Shown here one piece after another: positions 18,540 through 26,756 of a stretch of 35,414 nucleotides of DNA. The position numbers and the translations under genes are program-made. This stretch comes from Candidatus Eiseniibacteriota bacterium (GTDB lineage Bacteria > JAFGKV01): contig JALOPK010000002.1 of assembly GCA_025453925.1 (NCBI GenBank), positions 1 to 35,414 of the forward strand. The letters run 5' to 3'. The first letter of the stretch is position 1. Each line of letters opens with the position of its first letter. The notes beneath the pieces were generated by a model. The model had not been told where the DNA came from. It saw only the letters and a program-made list of their open reading frames with translations, and did not search any database.

Positions 18540-19868
18540 CTACCCTCTCCCCCTCACGCGGGGCGCTCGGTCGCTCCTGGGCCGCTCCCCTCCCGCACGC
18601 GAGGCCGAATCCTTGGGCTCGGTGGTGAGGCGAGCGTCGGCGGCGCCCGGCTCCACCAAAGAGACCGCCTGGCCGACCGTCAGGCCGCCCGCCACGACCA
18701 CATGATTGTCATTCTTGGGGCCGAGCCGGATCGGAGTCATCACGGACCGGCCGCCCTTCACCGTATAGGCGACCGTGGTGTCGGCGGATCGGTAGACGGC
18801 GTCGATCGGGATCCAGAGGGTATCGGGTATCTCGTCTATGATGATGGTGGAACTCGCGGTCATGCCCGGCCGTAGGATCGGGCTTGGCGTTTCAACCAGC
18901 ACGGAAACCTCGAAGACCTTGACGGGATTGTCGCCGCTCTTCTCCCGGGCAAGGGTCGCCACGGATCGCACCGCGCCGGTGAACAGACTCTCGGGGAAGG
19001 CGTCGAGCCGCACCTCGACTCGCTGGCCTTCCTTGACCTTGGCGACATCCACTTCGGATACCTCGGTTATGACCTCCATCTCGTTGAGGGCCGGCAGCTC
19101 GATGATCGGCTGCCCGGGCCACGGGGTGTCGCCCTCCTGCACCTTCTTGGGCTGTTCGCCGCCCGACCAGACCTTCGGGTAGACCACCAGGCCTTCATTG
19201 GGCGCCAGCAGGGTCAGACTTCCCCGCTCCCGCTGGGCGGTCTCCAGCTGGGCCGTCGCTTGGGAGACGCGGAGCTGGAGCTTCTTCTCGTCTTCCGCGT
19301 TGATGGTGCGCTGGCTCGTCAGTTTGGTCTCGGCCTTGGTGACATCGTTGCGTGAGCGTTCCAACTGGAGTTGCTGCTCTCGCTGCTTCACCTCCGCCTC
19401 GTATTGCATCTGTTCGAGCTGAAGTTCGGCCAACTCATAGGCCGCCTTGACATTTGCCAGATTCGCCTGGAGATCCTCCATCAGGGAGACATTGGCCGCC
19501 AGAGCCCGGGAGAGGTCGGCCTGGGCGATTTCCAGCTCGGACTGTTTCTGTTCGATGGTCTTGTCCAGCGCGCTGGTGTCGAACTGGGCAAGGAAGTCCC
19601 CCTTCTTCACGGTGGACCCTTCGGGCGCCAGCTTCACGACCTGCGGGCGATCGCTCCAGTTGCCGACGCGGGGCGAGGTCACCGTGGCCGACCGGGTTGC
19701 CCGGAGCTCGCCGGTCTCGGTCAGTGAGACGATGAACGTTCCCCGCTGCACGGATGCGGTGGGCGTCTCGGGGGCGGACCGCCGGGTTGCAAGGATCACA
19801 ATCGTTATAACCAAAGCCAGAGTTGCCGCCATGATGGCGCGTTTTCGCAGCAATCCCGTCACACGCAC
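18540..19868 (-). CDS. HlyD/MacA-type periplasmic adaptor
   Basis: I chose the GTG at 19868 (MRVTGLLRKR...), which has GGAGGG seven bases upstream; the ORF track's GTG at 19889 has no such site. The protein has 442 residues. One N-terminal membrane segment (MAATLALVITIVILA) anchors it. A first half-lipoyl strand set (GTFIVSLTETGELRA...) is followed by long coiled coils (about 105-225, rich in Gln, Glu, Lys and Leu), a second lipoyl half (LLAPNEGLVVYP), and beta-barrel domains (EVSEVDVAKVKEGQRVEVRLD, GMTASSTIIID). The Arg/Gly-rich C-terminal tail is unusual. It leads the adaptor-permease-TolC operon. Confidence 0.92.
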   Translation of the reverse strand: MRVTGLLRKRAIMAATLALVITIVILATRRSAPETPTASVQRGTFIVSLTETGELRATRSATVTSPRVGNWSDRPQVVKLAPEGSTVKKGDFLAQFDTSALDKTIEQKQSELEIAQADLSRALAANVSLMEDLQANLANVKAAYELAELQLEQMQYEAEVKQREQQLQLERSRNDVTKAETKLTSQRTINAEDEKKLQLRVSQATAQLETAQRERGSLTLLAPNEGLVVYPKVWSGGEQPKKVQEGDTPWPGQPIIELPALNEMEVITEVSEVDVAKVKEGQRVEVRLDAFPESLFTGAVRSVATLAREKSGDNPVKVFEVSVLVETPSPILRPGMTASSTIIIDEIPDTLWIPIDAVYRSADTTVAYTVKGGRSVMTPIRLGPKNDNHVVVAGGLTVGQAVSLVEPGAADARLTTEPKDSASRAGGERPRSDRAPRVRGRG

Positions 19869-20289
19869 TGGGTTTCCCTCCCCTGTCACGCGTCATCCCT
19901 GTCCGCGGTTGCCCTCCCGGCTGGACGATATGCTCTCGTGGTCGTGACCCGGAGTACACCGGCACACCGGAAGCCACACGGATACGTCAGCAGGTGGTTC
20001 ATTCCGCGATGCCTCATCAAGCAAACACCGCGCCCCGTTCGGTACAAGCCTCCCCCGTGCGGTGCACGCCCCCCTCCTCTTTGGAGGAACCCGCTTCGTC
20101 GCGTCCGCGGGCGAGACCACGCCCTGCCTTGCTCTTGAGGGCCACGCTTTATCGTGTCCGCGGGCGAGACCCACTCGGCCATTCATCATTGCCCGTCGCC
20201 TCCGTTGTCCCCGGCCTTGCCATAGGCCATATTCGGCCCGTGCCCTGAACCAGCCATCTGAGGTATCTCCCGATGCGTCGAGGGTTTCC
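19869..20289. other. Intergenic divergent region with a duplicated 27-base sequence
   Basis: About 420 bases separate the adaptor gene (minus) from the aminotransferase gene (plus). Open frames exist on both strands, but their composition is skewed (Arg, Pro, Cys) and they match nothing. The notable structure is the direct repeat listed next. No convincing promoter was found by eye, though both flanking transcripts must start here. Confidence 0.6.
20092..20171. repeat. Two 27-base direct repeats, 53 bases apart
   Basis: CGCTTCGTCGCGTCCGCGGG... at 20092-20118 and CGCTTTATCGTGTCCGCGGG... at 20145-20171 agree at 24 of 27 positions and share an exact 16-base core, GTCCGCGGGCGAGACC. They may be regulatory sites or copies of a dispersed genomic repeat. 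Confidence 0.8.
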
Positions 20290-21351
20290 ATGATCCATAT
20301 GAATCACGCCAGCCAGGCGGTCCTTCCCGAGGCTTCGATTCGGGCCGCTCATGCCGTATACTCCCACTATGCGGTCGCGGGATCGCTGCCCATCGAGAGG
20401 TGGAAGGAAATCACCGCCACGGCCCGCCATAGGGTCGCCAGCCTCGCAGCGGTCGATGCCGTTGACATCGGCTTTGTCGCCAGCACTACCCACGGTCTGC
20501 AGTGTGCGATGCAGCTCGTGCCATTCCGGCCAGGGGACCGGGTGATCGTGTCCGGGGCGTTCCCGACCATCGTCGCACCATGGATGTATGGATCCGTTGC
20601 CGGCGTGAGGCCCTTGTTCGTGGAGTGGACCGAACCGGAGGCGGTGCTGCAGGGTGTCGCCGCTGCCTGTGCGGAAGGCCCCGTAAAGGCGGTGTTCATC
20701 GATTGGGTGCACTACACCACGGGCCGCATGCTCGATCTGGCGCAGGTGAGGGCGATCATGCCCTCGGATTCCTATCTGGTCGCCGACGTCATGCAGGGGC
20801 TTGGGCTGCTTCCTTCCCCCGCCCGGCACGTCGACATCATGGCTGCCGGCGGGGCCAAGTGGCTCATGGGGCCCGAGGGAACGGGCATCCTCTACCTTCG
20901 GCCCGACCGGCAGTGGAATCCCGGCCCCGTGGGCTGGCTCTCGGCCGAGTATGACGACTTCACCCACTGCATGCCCCCACGCCCGCCTGCTCCGGGGGCT
21001 CGCCGGCTGGAGGCCGGTACCCGCAATACACCCGGCATCGCGGCGCTTTCGGAGAGCATCAACCTGATCCTCGAATCGAACGACCCATGGGGGAAGGTCC
21101 GTCCCATGGTGCAGGCCCTGATCGAGGGCGCGCGACGCCTTGGCCTGGCGACCTCAGTGACGACTCCGGAAAGCGGTATCGTGGGGATCGAGGTCGCCGA
21201 TCCGCCCGCCATCGCCGCCGGCCTGCTGGAGCGTGGCATCCGTGTCTCCGCTCGGGACCGCTGGGTCCGTATCTCCCCCCACTTCGTGAACACGATGGCG
21301 GAAGTCGACACCGTGCTCGCCGCCCTCGCGGATATCCTCGCCGGAGCGTGA
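20290..21351 (+). CDS. Class V aminotransferase (cysteine desulfurase-like PLP enzyme)
   Basis: The ORF track begins at 20062, but the first 76 residues are low-complexity. The ATG at 20290 (MIHMNHASQAVLP) has GAGG seven bases upstream and matches where the family begins (an N-box and Ala/Ser near the start). The protein has 353 residues. Fold-type I features are present: STTHGL (phosphate-binding turn region), DWVHYTTGRMLDL, VADVMQGLG, and the PLP-lysine motif GGAKWLMGPEG (Lys190), then RRLEAGTRNTPGI and a C-terminal RISPHFVNTMAEVD. It is nearer to the isopenicillin-N-epimerase/selenocysteine-lyase branch than to IscS, since no CxS-type active Cys loop is obvious. The substrate is not assignable. 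Confidence 0.88.
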   Translation: MIHMNHASQAVLPEASIRAAHAVYSHYAVAGSLPIERWKEITATARHRVASLAAVDAVDIGFVASTTHGLQCAMQLVPFRPGDRVIVSGAFPTIVAPWMYGSVAGVRPLFVEWTEPEAVLQGVAAACAEGPVKAVFIDWVHYTTGRMLDLAQVRAIMPSDSYLVADVMQGLGLLPSPARHVDIMAAGGAKWLMGPEGTGILYLRPDRQWNPGPVGWLSAEYDDFTHCMPPRPPAPGARRLEAGTRNTPGIAALSESINLILESNDPWGKVRPMVQALIEGARRLGLATSVTTPESGIVGIEVADPPAIAAGLLERGIRVSARDRWVRISPHFVNTMAEVDTVLAALADILAGA

Positions 21352-21367
21352 TCGCTGCCTGTTTCTC

Positions 21368-21403
21368 ATATAGGACATGTCCAATATAGGACATGTCCTA
21401 TAT
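21368..21403. repeat. Tandem palindrome, 16-base period
   Basis: ATATAGGACATGTCCTATAT (21384-21403) is a perfect 20-base palindrome. A near-identical copy, ATATAGGACATGTCCAATAT (21368-21387), overlaps it by ATAT. The AT-rich core stands out from the GC-rich surroundings. It sits 16 bases after the aminotransferase stop, between two convergent genes, so it is not in an obvious promoter position. It could be a paired protein-binding site or part of a terminator. Confidence 0.9.
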
Positions 21404-21436
21404 CAAGCGCCTCCCGCTGCCGCCTTGCACATCTCC

Positions 21437-21579
21437 TGCTGGAGCAGTGTAAACCGCGACCGCTGCCCCAGTGGGAGCGACTTCAGTCGCGATCCGGTAA
21501 TCCCCCGTCGCGCCTCACGGCGCTCCAACATCGTTGGTGCACCAGCCCCGTGCCCTGTTGGAGCGGTGTGAACCGCGAC
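21437..21579. repeat. Cluster of four REP-like hairpin elements
   Basis: Four copies of a (T/G)GGAGCG-stem-loop-CGCGA(C/T) unit occur: 21437-21461 (GGAGCAGTGTAAACCGCGAC), 21470-21495 (GGGAGCGACTTCAGTCGCGA), 21507-21530 inverted (CGCGCCTCACGGCGCTCCAA), and 21556-21579 (GGAGCGGTGTGAACCGCGAC). The stems differ in sequence but co-vary (GCGAC/GTCGC, GCGCC/GGCGC, GCGGT/ACCGC), the mark of hairpins under structural selection. This resembles the GGAGCGxCTTxAGxCGCGA class of REP elements, which are spread by RAYT-type transposases. The cluster fills the gap between two convergent genes. Confidence 0.85.
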
Positions 21580-21585
21580 GGCGCG

Positions 21586-23466
21586 TCAGCGGGCGTTGCG
21601 GACGACGCGGAACCCGAGACGGTCATTCTGGAAGCCGGGGACGATGCCCAGACGGCTGGCCGACCTGCAGGCATCGGCCCGGGTGCGCCAGCTCCCGCCA
21701 CGCTGCACCCGCAGCGTGCCCTGCGGCGGGCCTAAGGGGTTCGACACTGCCTCTGAGGGATACTCGCCGTACCAGTCCCCGCACCACTCGGCGACATTGC
21801 CGTTCATGTCGAACAGGCCCCAGGCATTGGCAGTAGTTGTGGCAACCTCATGGGTGTGGCTGCCCGCATTATCGGTGAACCAGCAGTGCTTCCCCGACAT
21901 GCTTGCGCCCCAGGGGTACGCTGTGGTCGTGCCTGCGCGGCATGCATACTCCCACTCGGCCTCGGTAGGCAGCCGGTAGCCCGGCGCCGATTGGTCCCAC
22001 CATGCCTCCCCCGATTCGACGGGCGGGTTTCCGCCGAACGCCGATGTCAACGCCTTGTCTGCGTAGTAGCAGGGTTTCAACCCTTCCTGCTGCGAACGCC
22101 GGTTGCAGTAGATGACCGCATCGAACCAGGTTACCTGTTCAACCGGACGGTTCGGCCCGCGCCACCGCGAGGGGCTCTTCCCCAGGACCGCCTCCCACTG
22201 GGCAACGGTGACCTCCGTCGCCTGCATGAAGAAGGGCGCAGGCAGCGTCACCTCATGGGAGGCTTCTCCTCCATCACGACCCGCCTCCATGGGCGGTGAT
22301 CCCATGGTGAACGTTCCCGCGGGAACCGCGACGAAGCCCTCTGGCGCCTCGAAGGGGATCGGCGCGGCCAGGCCATCGTCATAGACAAACTCCACCTCCT
22401 GCTGCAGCCATTCAGATTCCGATCCGCCATCGTCGATCGCTTGCGCATAGATGCGCTGGCGACCCTCGGCGACCTCGAACGAGAAGGTCCCCGCCGCCTG
22501 TTCGACTGCAGCCTGCGGGTCATTCACCGCACACCGGTAATGGGCGATCGCGCCATCGTCAGTGCCCTCCAGGAGCACGGTGAGAGTGGTTCCGCGTACA
22601 CGCTCACCGCTCACTGGCGACACGATGCGGACCGACGGAGGCGCATCGATCACCCGGAACTCGAACCGGTGGGGCTCGGAGTAGTTACCATCGCAGTCCT
22701 TGGCCTGGACCTGGAACACATGACTCCCGCGGGGCACTTCCGCGAGTTCCGCGCGTGCGCGTTTAGTCACCACCGGCTCTCCATCGTCCAACTGGTACCG
22801 GTACTCCTCAATGCAGCGCTCGTCGTTGCCGAGGAAGACAAAGGTCGCAAGGCGCGCATCCTTGACGTTCATGACGCCCTTGGGAGTCTCGAGAAGACGA
22901 ACGGTCGGGGGTGCCCCCGTGGCGGTCGGCACGGGCAAAGGCGCGACATAGGGGCGATCCGGCTCGGCCTGCGGCACGATTGGTGGCGCTATGGGCACGG
23001 GTTTCTCCGACGTACACCCCAGCTCCCGCGCCGCATCAGGCATGATCTTGAACAAGTCCTTCAGCCTCTGCCCCATGCGGTTCACCGAACACCTCACCTG
23101 GGCGGTCTGCACATCCACGAGCTCGGCGGTCATGAAGTAGTCGCCCTCGACCTGAGAGAGCGAACCGAGCACGATCCAACGGACATTGAGGATCTCGCCC
23201 ATCTGGATGGCGCACTCGGTCTCGGTGCAGTCGATGAGCTGCACCTGCTGCTCCTTGAGGATGGTCTCCATGTTCTTTCGATCGACCACCACGAAGTTCC
23301 GCTGGTTCACGAACTCGCTGCGCAACCGCTCCGAGATGATGTCGGCCTCCTCCGGTTTCACCAGATTGGCCTTGAAGTGCAACACGGCTAGACGTCGTTC
23401 GAGATCGCCGGCCGTGGCGGACGCTGCGATCATCGTTGCCACGCACACAGTCGCCGACCAGCGCAT
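21586..23466 (-). CDS. Exported CsgG-like / FGE-fold (SUMF1-type) fusion protein
   Basis: The protein has 626 residues, with AAGGAG five bases before the ATG. It has a signal peptide (MRWSATVCVATMIAASATAG). Residues about 25-170 resemble the CsgG/LpoB-type domain (LAVLHFKANLV, then VVVDRKNMETILKEQ and GEILNVRWIVLGSLSQVEG). A Pro-rich linker and two Ig-like beta domains follow (about 210-365). The last 250 residues are an FGE-sulfatase fold: AVPAGTFTMGSPP, YRLPTEAEWEYACRAGT, FDMNGNVAEWCGDW, RGGSWRTRADACRSASR. In true FGE the penultimate motif carries two active-site Cys; here the first is Thr, so catalysis is doubtful. It ends the five-gene operon. No sulfatase is seen nearby. Confidence 0.88.
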   Translation of the reverse strand: MRWSATVCVATMIAASATAGDLERRLAVLHFKANLVKPEEADIISERLRSEFVNQRNFVVVDRKNMETILKEQQVQLIDCTETECAIQMGEILNVRWIVLGSLSQVEGDYFMTAELVDVQTAQVRCSVNRMGQRLKDLFKIMPDAARELGCTSEKPVPIAPPIVPQAEPDRPYVAPLPVPTATGAPPTVRLLETPKGVMNVKDARLATFVFLGNDERCIEEYRYQLDDGEPVVTKRARAELAEVPRGSHVFQVQAKDCDGNYSEPHRFEFRVIDAPPSVRIVSPVSGERVRGTTLTVLLEGTDDGAIAHYRCAVNDPQAAVEQAAGTFSFEVAEGRQRIYAQAIDDGGSESEWLQQEVEFVYDDGLAAPIPFEAPEGFVAVPAGTFTMGSPPMEAGRDGGEASHEVTLPAPFFMQATEVTVAQWEAVLGKSPSRWRGPNRPVEQVTWFDAVIYCNRRSQQEGLKPCYYADKALTSAFGGNPPVESGEAWWDQSAPGYRLPTEAEWEYACRAGTTTAYPWGASMSGKHCWFTDNAGSHTHEVATTTANAWGLFDMNGNVAEWCGDWYGEYPSEAVSNPLGPPQGTLRVQRGGSWRTRADACRSASRLGIVPGFQNDRLGFRVVRNAR

Positions 23467-23533
23467 ACTCGCTCCTTTCAGTGGGGCAGAACAGGCATCA
23501 CGTGCGGGCCGACCCTTCGCTCCCTGCGTGCGG

Positions 23534-25630
23534 TCAAGGGGCGCTCTCCGTGAGGTAGTTCCGGGGAGTGATCGTGCCGTTCTGCGACAGATCGAACACG
23601 TACCACCATAGTCCGGTCCCCGATTGGGGCACGTCCCAGCTCGCGATCACACCGGTGCCTGAGTAGACCACCACCCGTGCGTTGGACTGGGTGATCGGGG
23701 TCTCGTCGCTCGAGTACTTGAGGACCGCGTACTTACAGTCAGCGATAAGCTGATAGATGGTGATCGTCTCGGGACCCTCTCCATCAGTATCGTCGCGGTC
23801 GAGGTAGGCGTAGGGCTCCGAAGTCTCGCTGCCGCGTGAGCCAAACGGATAGTAGATGTGATACTGATCACCGACCCACATATGGCTGTCGAGATCGCGG
23901 GGGCTCGTGCCCCATGACATGACGATGCGATACTGACCCTCCGCCAGTTGCCGGCTGAGCACGAAGTTGGCCACCGCCGACTGACCGGCGAGGACGACAT
24001 CCTTGTTCTCCGTGATGTACCCGGACCGGGATGCCGTCAGGTCGTAGGCCCCGTCCAGGAGCGCGGGGAATTCATACCGTCCGTCCTGACCAGTCGTTGT
24101 TGACCGTGTCATCGGTCCCGCAAGATCGAGTCGCACATCAGCAAGCGCCGAACCCGTCTGTGCATCGGTCACCAGCCCCGATATGCCGACGGATGTCGCC
24201 ACCACGCTCACCACGGCAGTCGGTTCGTCAGGATCATTGCTCAGAATGACGATGGTTCCTGAAGAGGTGTCGAGATCGGTGCCGAATTGGGCGGTCGCAT
24301 GCAGCTCCTGAGTCGCGCCCGGCGCGAGCGTGAAGGATGCAGGACTCACCGACAGCCACGTGAGGTCGTCAGCCACAGTACTCACGTTCAAGATCAGGTT
24401 CCCGATGTTGCGCACGGTGAGTGTCCCTGTCACGCTCTCACCGGGGGTGAACGGGAAGGAGAGTGTCCGCCGTGAGACGTCGATGTTGGGCCACACCTGC
24501 ACTCCGGAGCCGGAGCGAACGGGCCGGATGCCGCTGAACGATGTCGGCATTCCCGGTTCGAGGCCGGTGCGGGATGCCGAGCGGCAGGCGAAGTCGGGGA
24601 AGGCGTATGCCCCCCCGCGGATGACCCGCCACGTGCCGGTTGTCGGCCCGCGGGGGTTGGCGGACGGCGATACGGCGTAGTAGTCGGGATCGAACCAGTC
24701 ATTGCACCATTCGCTCGCATTCCCACTCATGTCATGGAAGCTCCACCCGTTGGGCTCCCGGGTGCCCCCATCGTGCGTCGTATTGCCCGAGTTCCCCGCG
24801 TGCCAGCAGAAGCGATCATCCATAGTCTCGCCCCAGTAGAACTCAGAGTTGGAGCCGGCGCGACAGGCATACTCCCACTCAGCTTCAGTGGGCAGCCGGT
24901 ACCCCGACGCATCCCAGTTCATCCCCACGGTGGGCATCTGCGCCGCCAGATCCGCAGCGTCGTAGAAGGGGACATACCCCTCCCGCAGGCTCAATGCGTT
25001 GCAGAATGCTGCCGCCAGAAACCAGCTCACGGCCTCCACTGGCCGGTCTGCTCCCGGGAATACCGAAGGGTTCTCCCCTGTGACGGTCACGTACTGCTGC
25101 TGTCGCACTTCGTTGCGGGACATCGAGAACGAGTTCACGGTCACCGTATGCACGGGCCGCTCTACACCGTCGCCTACCTGGGGCGACCCCATTTGGAATG
25201 TCCCACCCGGAACCGCCACCATGTCAAGAACCGCACCCGCCCGCGTCATCCGCACGGTTGCGGTCTGCGTCGCGCCCAGCATGACCATCACGGTGGTCTC
25301 TCCCCAACTGGAGAGCAGCCCCCCACGAAACCCCTCGACGCGGATGCGAAGCTGGCCGACCGGCACTTCAAGCTCCAGCCGGCCCCGGGCGCCTCCCTCA
25401 AGGATTTCCATGGCGCGTCGGACCACGAGATCAGGGCCCTGAAACACCATGACGTATGCGCTGTCCACCAGAGAAGGGCTCGCCATGCCGTTGCCGGGGC
25501 CCTCCCACTCCAGTTGGAGGATGAGCTGCGCGGTCTGCGGTGTGATGAGGTCCTGCTGGCAGGAGAGCCCCGCGAGACACACGAGCGGAAGCGCCACCCG
25601 GCCCAGGAACCAGTTCCGGCTTTCTTTCAT
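23534..25630 (-). CDS. FGE-fold lipoprotein with choice-of-anchor, carboxypeptidase-like and DUF2135-like domains
   Basis: The ORF opens at 25825 within the preceding gene; the ATG at 25630 (MKESRNWFLGR...) has AGGAGG nine bases upstream and gives 698 residues. ATG 25636 is possible. The N-terminus looks like a lipoprotein signal ending at LAGLSC, an imperfect lipobox. Domains in order: a beta domain (30-140), an FGE fold (about 145-375, VAVPGGTFQMGSP, YRLPTEAEWEYACRAGS, GGAYAFPDFACRSASR, again with the first catalytic Cys missing), an Ig-like abnormal-spindle/choice-of-anchor-D-type domain (VRNIGNLILNVSTV), a carboxypeptidase-regulatory-like domain (GLVTDAQTGSALADVRLDL), and a DUF2135-like tail (SWGTSPRDLDSHMWV). 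It is probably surface or periplasmic. Confidence 0.88.
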   Translation of the reverse strand: MKESRNWFLGRVALPLVCLAGLSCQQDLITPQTAQLILQLEWEGPGNGMASPSLVDSAYVMVFQGPDLVVRRAMEILEGGARGRLELEVPVGQLRIRVEGFRGGLLSSWGETTVMVMLGATQTATVRMTRAGAVLDMVAVPGGTFQMGSPQVGDGVERPVHTVTVNSFSMSRNEVRQQQYVTVTGENPSVFPGADRPVEAVSWFLAAAFCNALSLREGYVPFYDAADLAAQMPTVGMNWDASGYRLPTEAEWEYACRAGSNSEFYWGETMDDRFCWHAGNSGNTTHDGGTREPNGWSFHDMSGNASEWCNDWFDPDYYAVSPSANPRGPTTGTWRVIRGGAYAFPDFACRSASRTGLEPGMPTSFSGIRPVRSGSGVQVWPNIDVSRRTLSFPFTPGESVTGTLTVRNIGNLILNVSTVADDLTWLSVSPASFTLAPGATQELHATAQFGTDLDTSSGTIVILSNDPDEPTAVVSVVATSVGISGLVTDAQTGSALADVRLDLAGPMTRSTTTGQDGRYEFPALLDGAYDLTASRSGYITENKDVVLAGQSAVANFVLSRQLAEGQYRIVMSWGTSPRDLDSHMWVGDQYHIYYPFGSRGSETSEPYAYLDRDDTDGEGPETITIYQLIADCKYAVLKYSSDETPITQSNARVVVYSGTGVIASWDVPQSGTGLWWYVFDLSQNGTITPRNYLTESAP

Positions 25631-25643
25631 GGTCATCCCCCTC

Positions 25644-26747
25644 CTACCACGTGCGCGCCAGGACGGAACGAACCTCAAGGCCGCTGATATCGGTCTCTCC
25701 GGACGTGGTCCATGCGGTGCCGGAAAGAGTTCCGCCGTCGATCGTGAGAGTGGTCTGCCTGCCCAACCTGAGCCGGGGCCCGATCGAGGCGCCGAACACC
25801 CGGCCTCCTCCGGATCCATACCCATTGTTCCCCTCGATTCTTAGGAAGCCGGTTGCCTCCGCCTTGAGCCAAGGGGCGATCACATACCCTACCCGAAGCC
25901 GGAGCGCACCCTCCGGGCCAAAGGAATTCGCATCTTCGTCCACCAGGCCCGCATCGCTGTCTGCCTTGCCGGCAGCCCGGAACCGCGCCCACATGCGTAC
26001 CTCAACCGGATCGAACAAGCGGGGATAGATCGTCAGCAGACCCCGGATATCGGTCCGCGGCCCAAGTCTGCGCAGCTCATCGCCTTCCCAGAGGTCGCTC
26101 CCGTACACCACCACTGCCACGTCGGTCTTGAGCAGTGCAGGTGCGCTCCCCACCGAAACGCGGCGATAGAGACCCGCCGTGAACACCAGTTCCTCTCCCG
26201 GATCCAGTTCCTCATCGCTGTCCTCATAGGGCTGATACCGCGCGCGGACCGAATAGCCGATCCCGCCCGCGAGAGTGTTCTCCCCCCACGGACGGGCCAC
26301 GGCAATGCCTGCGGTCGCACTGAATCCGTCGATCGGGCTATCCATGGCGAAGCCGAGCTCGTCGCTCGCCACCAACGCGGCGATGGGAAGTTCCTCCTGC
26401 GAGAGCCGCGTAGACGCCGTGGGGACGCTGCAGCCTGCGCGCAGCAAAAGCGTCTGATCCAACGCATACCACGAAGTCTTGAGCACGACATTCCCCACCG
26501 CGGTGAGCTCTTCGTCGGCGGCGTCAAGCACGGTCCGCCCAGGGTTGCTCTTGAGAGTGAGGCCAAACCGCGAACCAAGCGGCAGATCGAGTCTGATGGG
26601 AACGGCGATCTGAGAGACCTCCAGGGTCGTGGTGTCCGCGGATTCCCATTGCCGAAGGGCGAGGCCGAACTCGAGCCGTCCGTTTCGTTGCGCGGCGGCG
26701 GAGCACGCGAACGCCGCGGTCAGCATCACAACGAGTGTCCTTCGCAT
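25644..26747 (-). CDS. Outer-membrane beta-barrel protein
   Basis: The protein has 367 residues with a signal peptide (RRTLVVMLTAAFACSAAAQ) and GGAGGAGAC just before the ATG, overlapping the stop of the previous gene. The mature part consists of alternating amphipathic strands with short turns (ADTTTLEVSQIAVPIRLDLP, LEVRSVLARTW) and ends in an aromatic residue (Trp), the usual recognition signal for the barrel-assembly machinery. No family was recognised. Its stop overlaps the ribosome site of the following FGE-fold lipoprotein gene, so the two are translationally linked. A pore or anchor role in the five-gene set is inferred. Confidence 0.78.
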   Translation of the reverse strand: MRRTLVVMLTAAFACSAAAQRNGRLEFGLALRQWESADTTTLEVSQIAVPIRLDLPLGSRFGLTLKSNPGRTVLDAADEELTAVGNVVLKTSWYALDQTLLLRAGCSVPTASTRLSQEELPIAALVASDELGFAMDSPIDGFSATAGIAVARPWGENTLAGGIGYSVRARYQPYEDSDEELDPGEELVFTAGLYRRVSVGSAPALLKTDVAVVVYGSDLWEGDELRRLGPRTDIRGLLTIYPRLFDPVEVRMWARFRAAGKADSDAGLVDEDANSFGPEGALRLRVGYVIAPWLKAEATGFLRIEGNNGYGSGGGRVFGASIGPRLRLGRQTTLTIDGGTLSGTAWTTSGETDISGLEVRSVLARTW

Positions 26748-26756
26748 CGTCTCCTC

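Noticed and set aside
20062-20289. N-terminal extension of the aminotransferase
   Set aside because: The 76 residues include translated direct repeats and do not fit the family; ATG 20290 has a ribosome site.
21437-21579. CRISPR array
   Set aside because: The units are hairpins with variable stems, mixed orientation and irregular spacing, without constant direct repeats and spacers.
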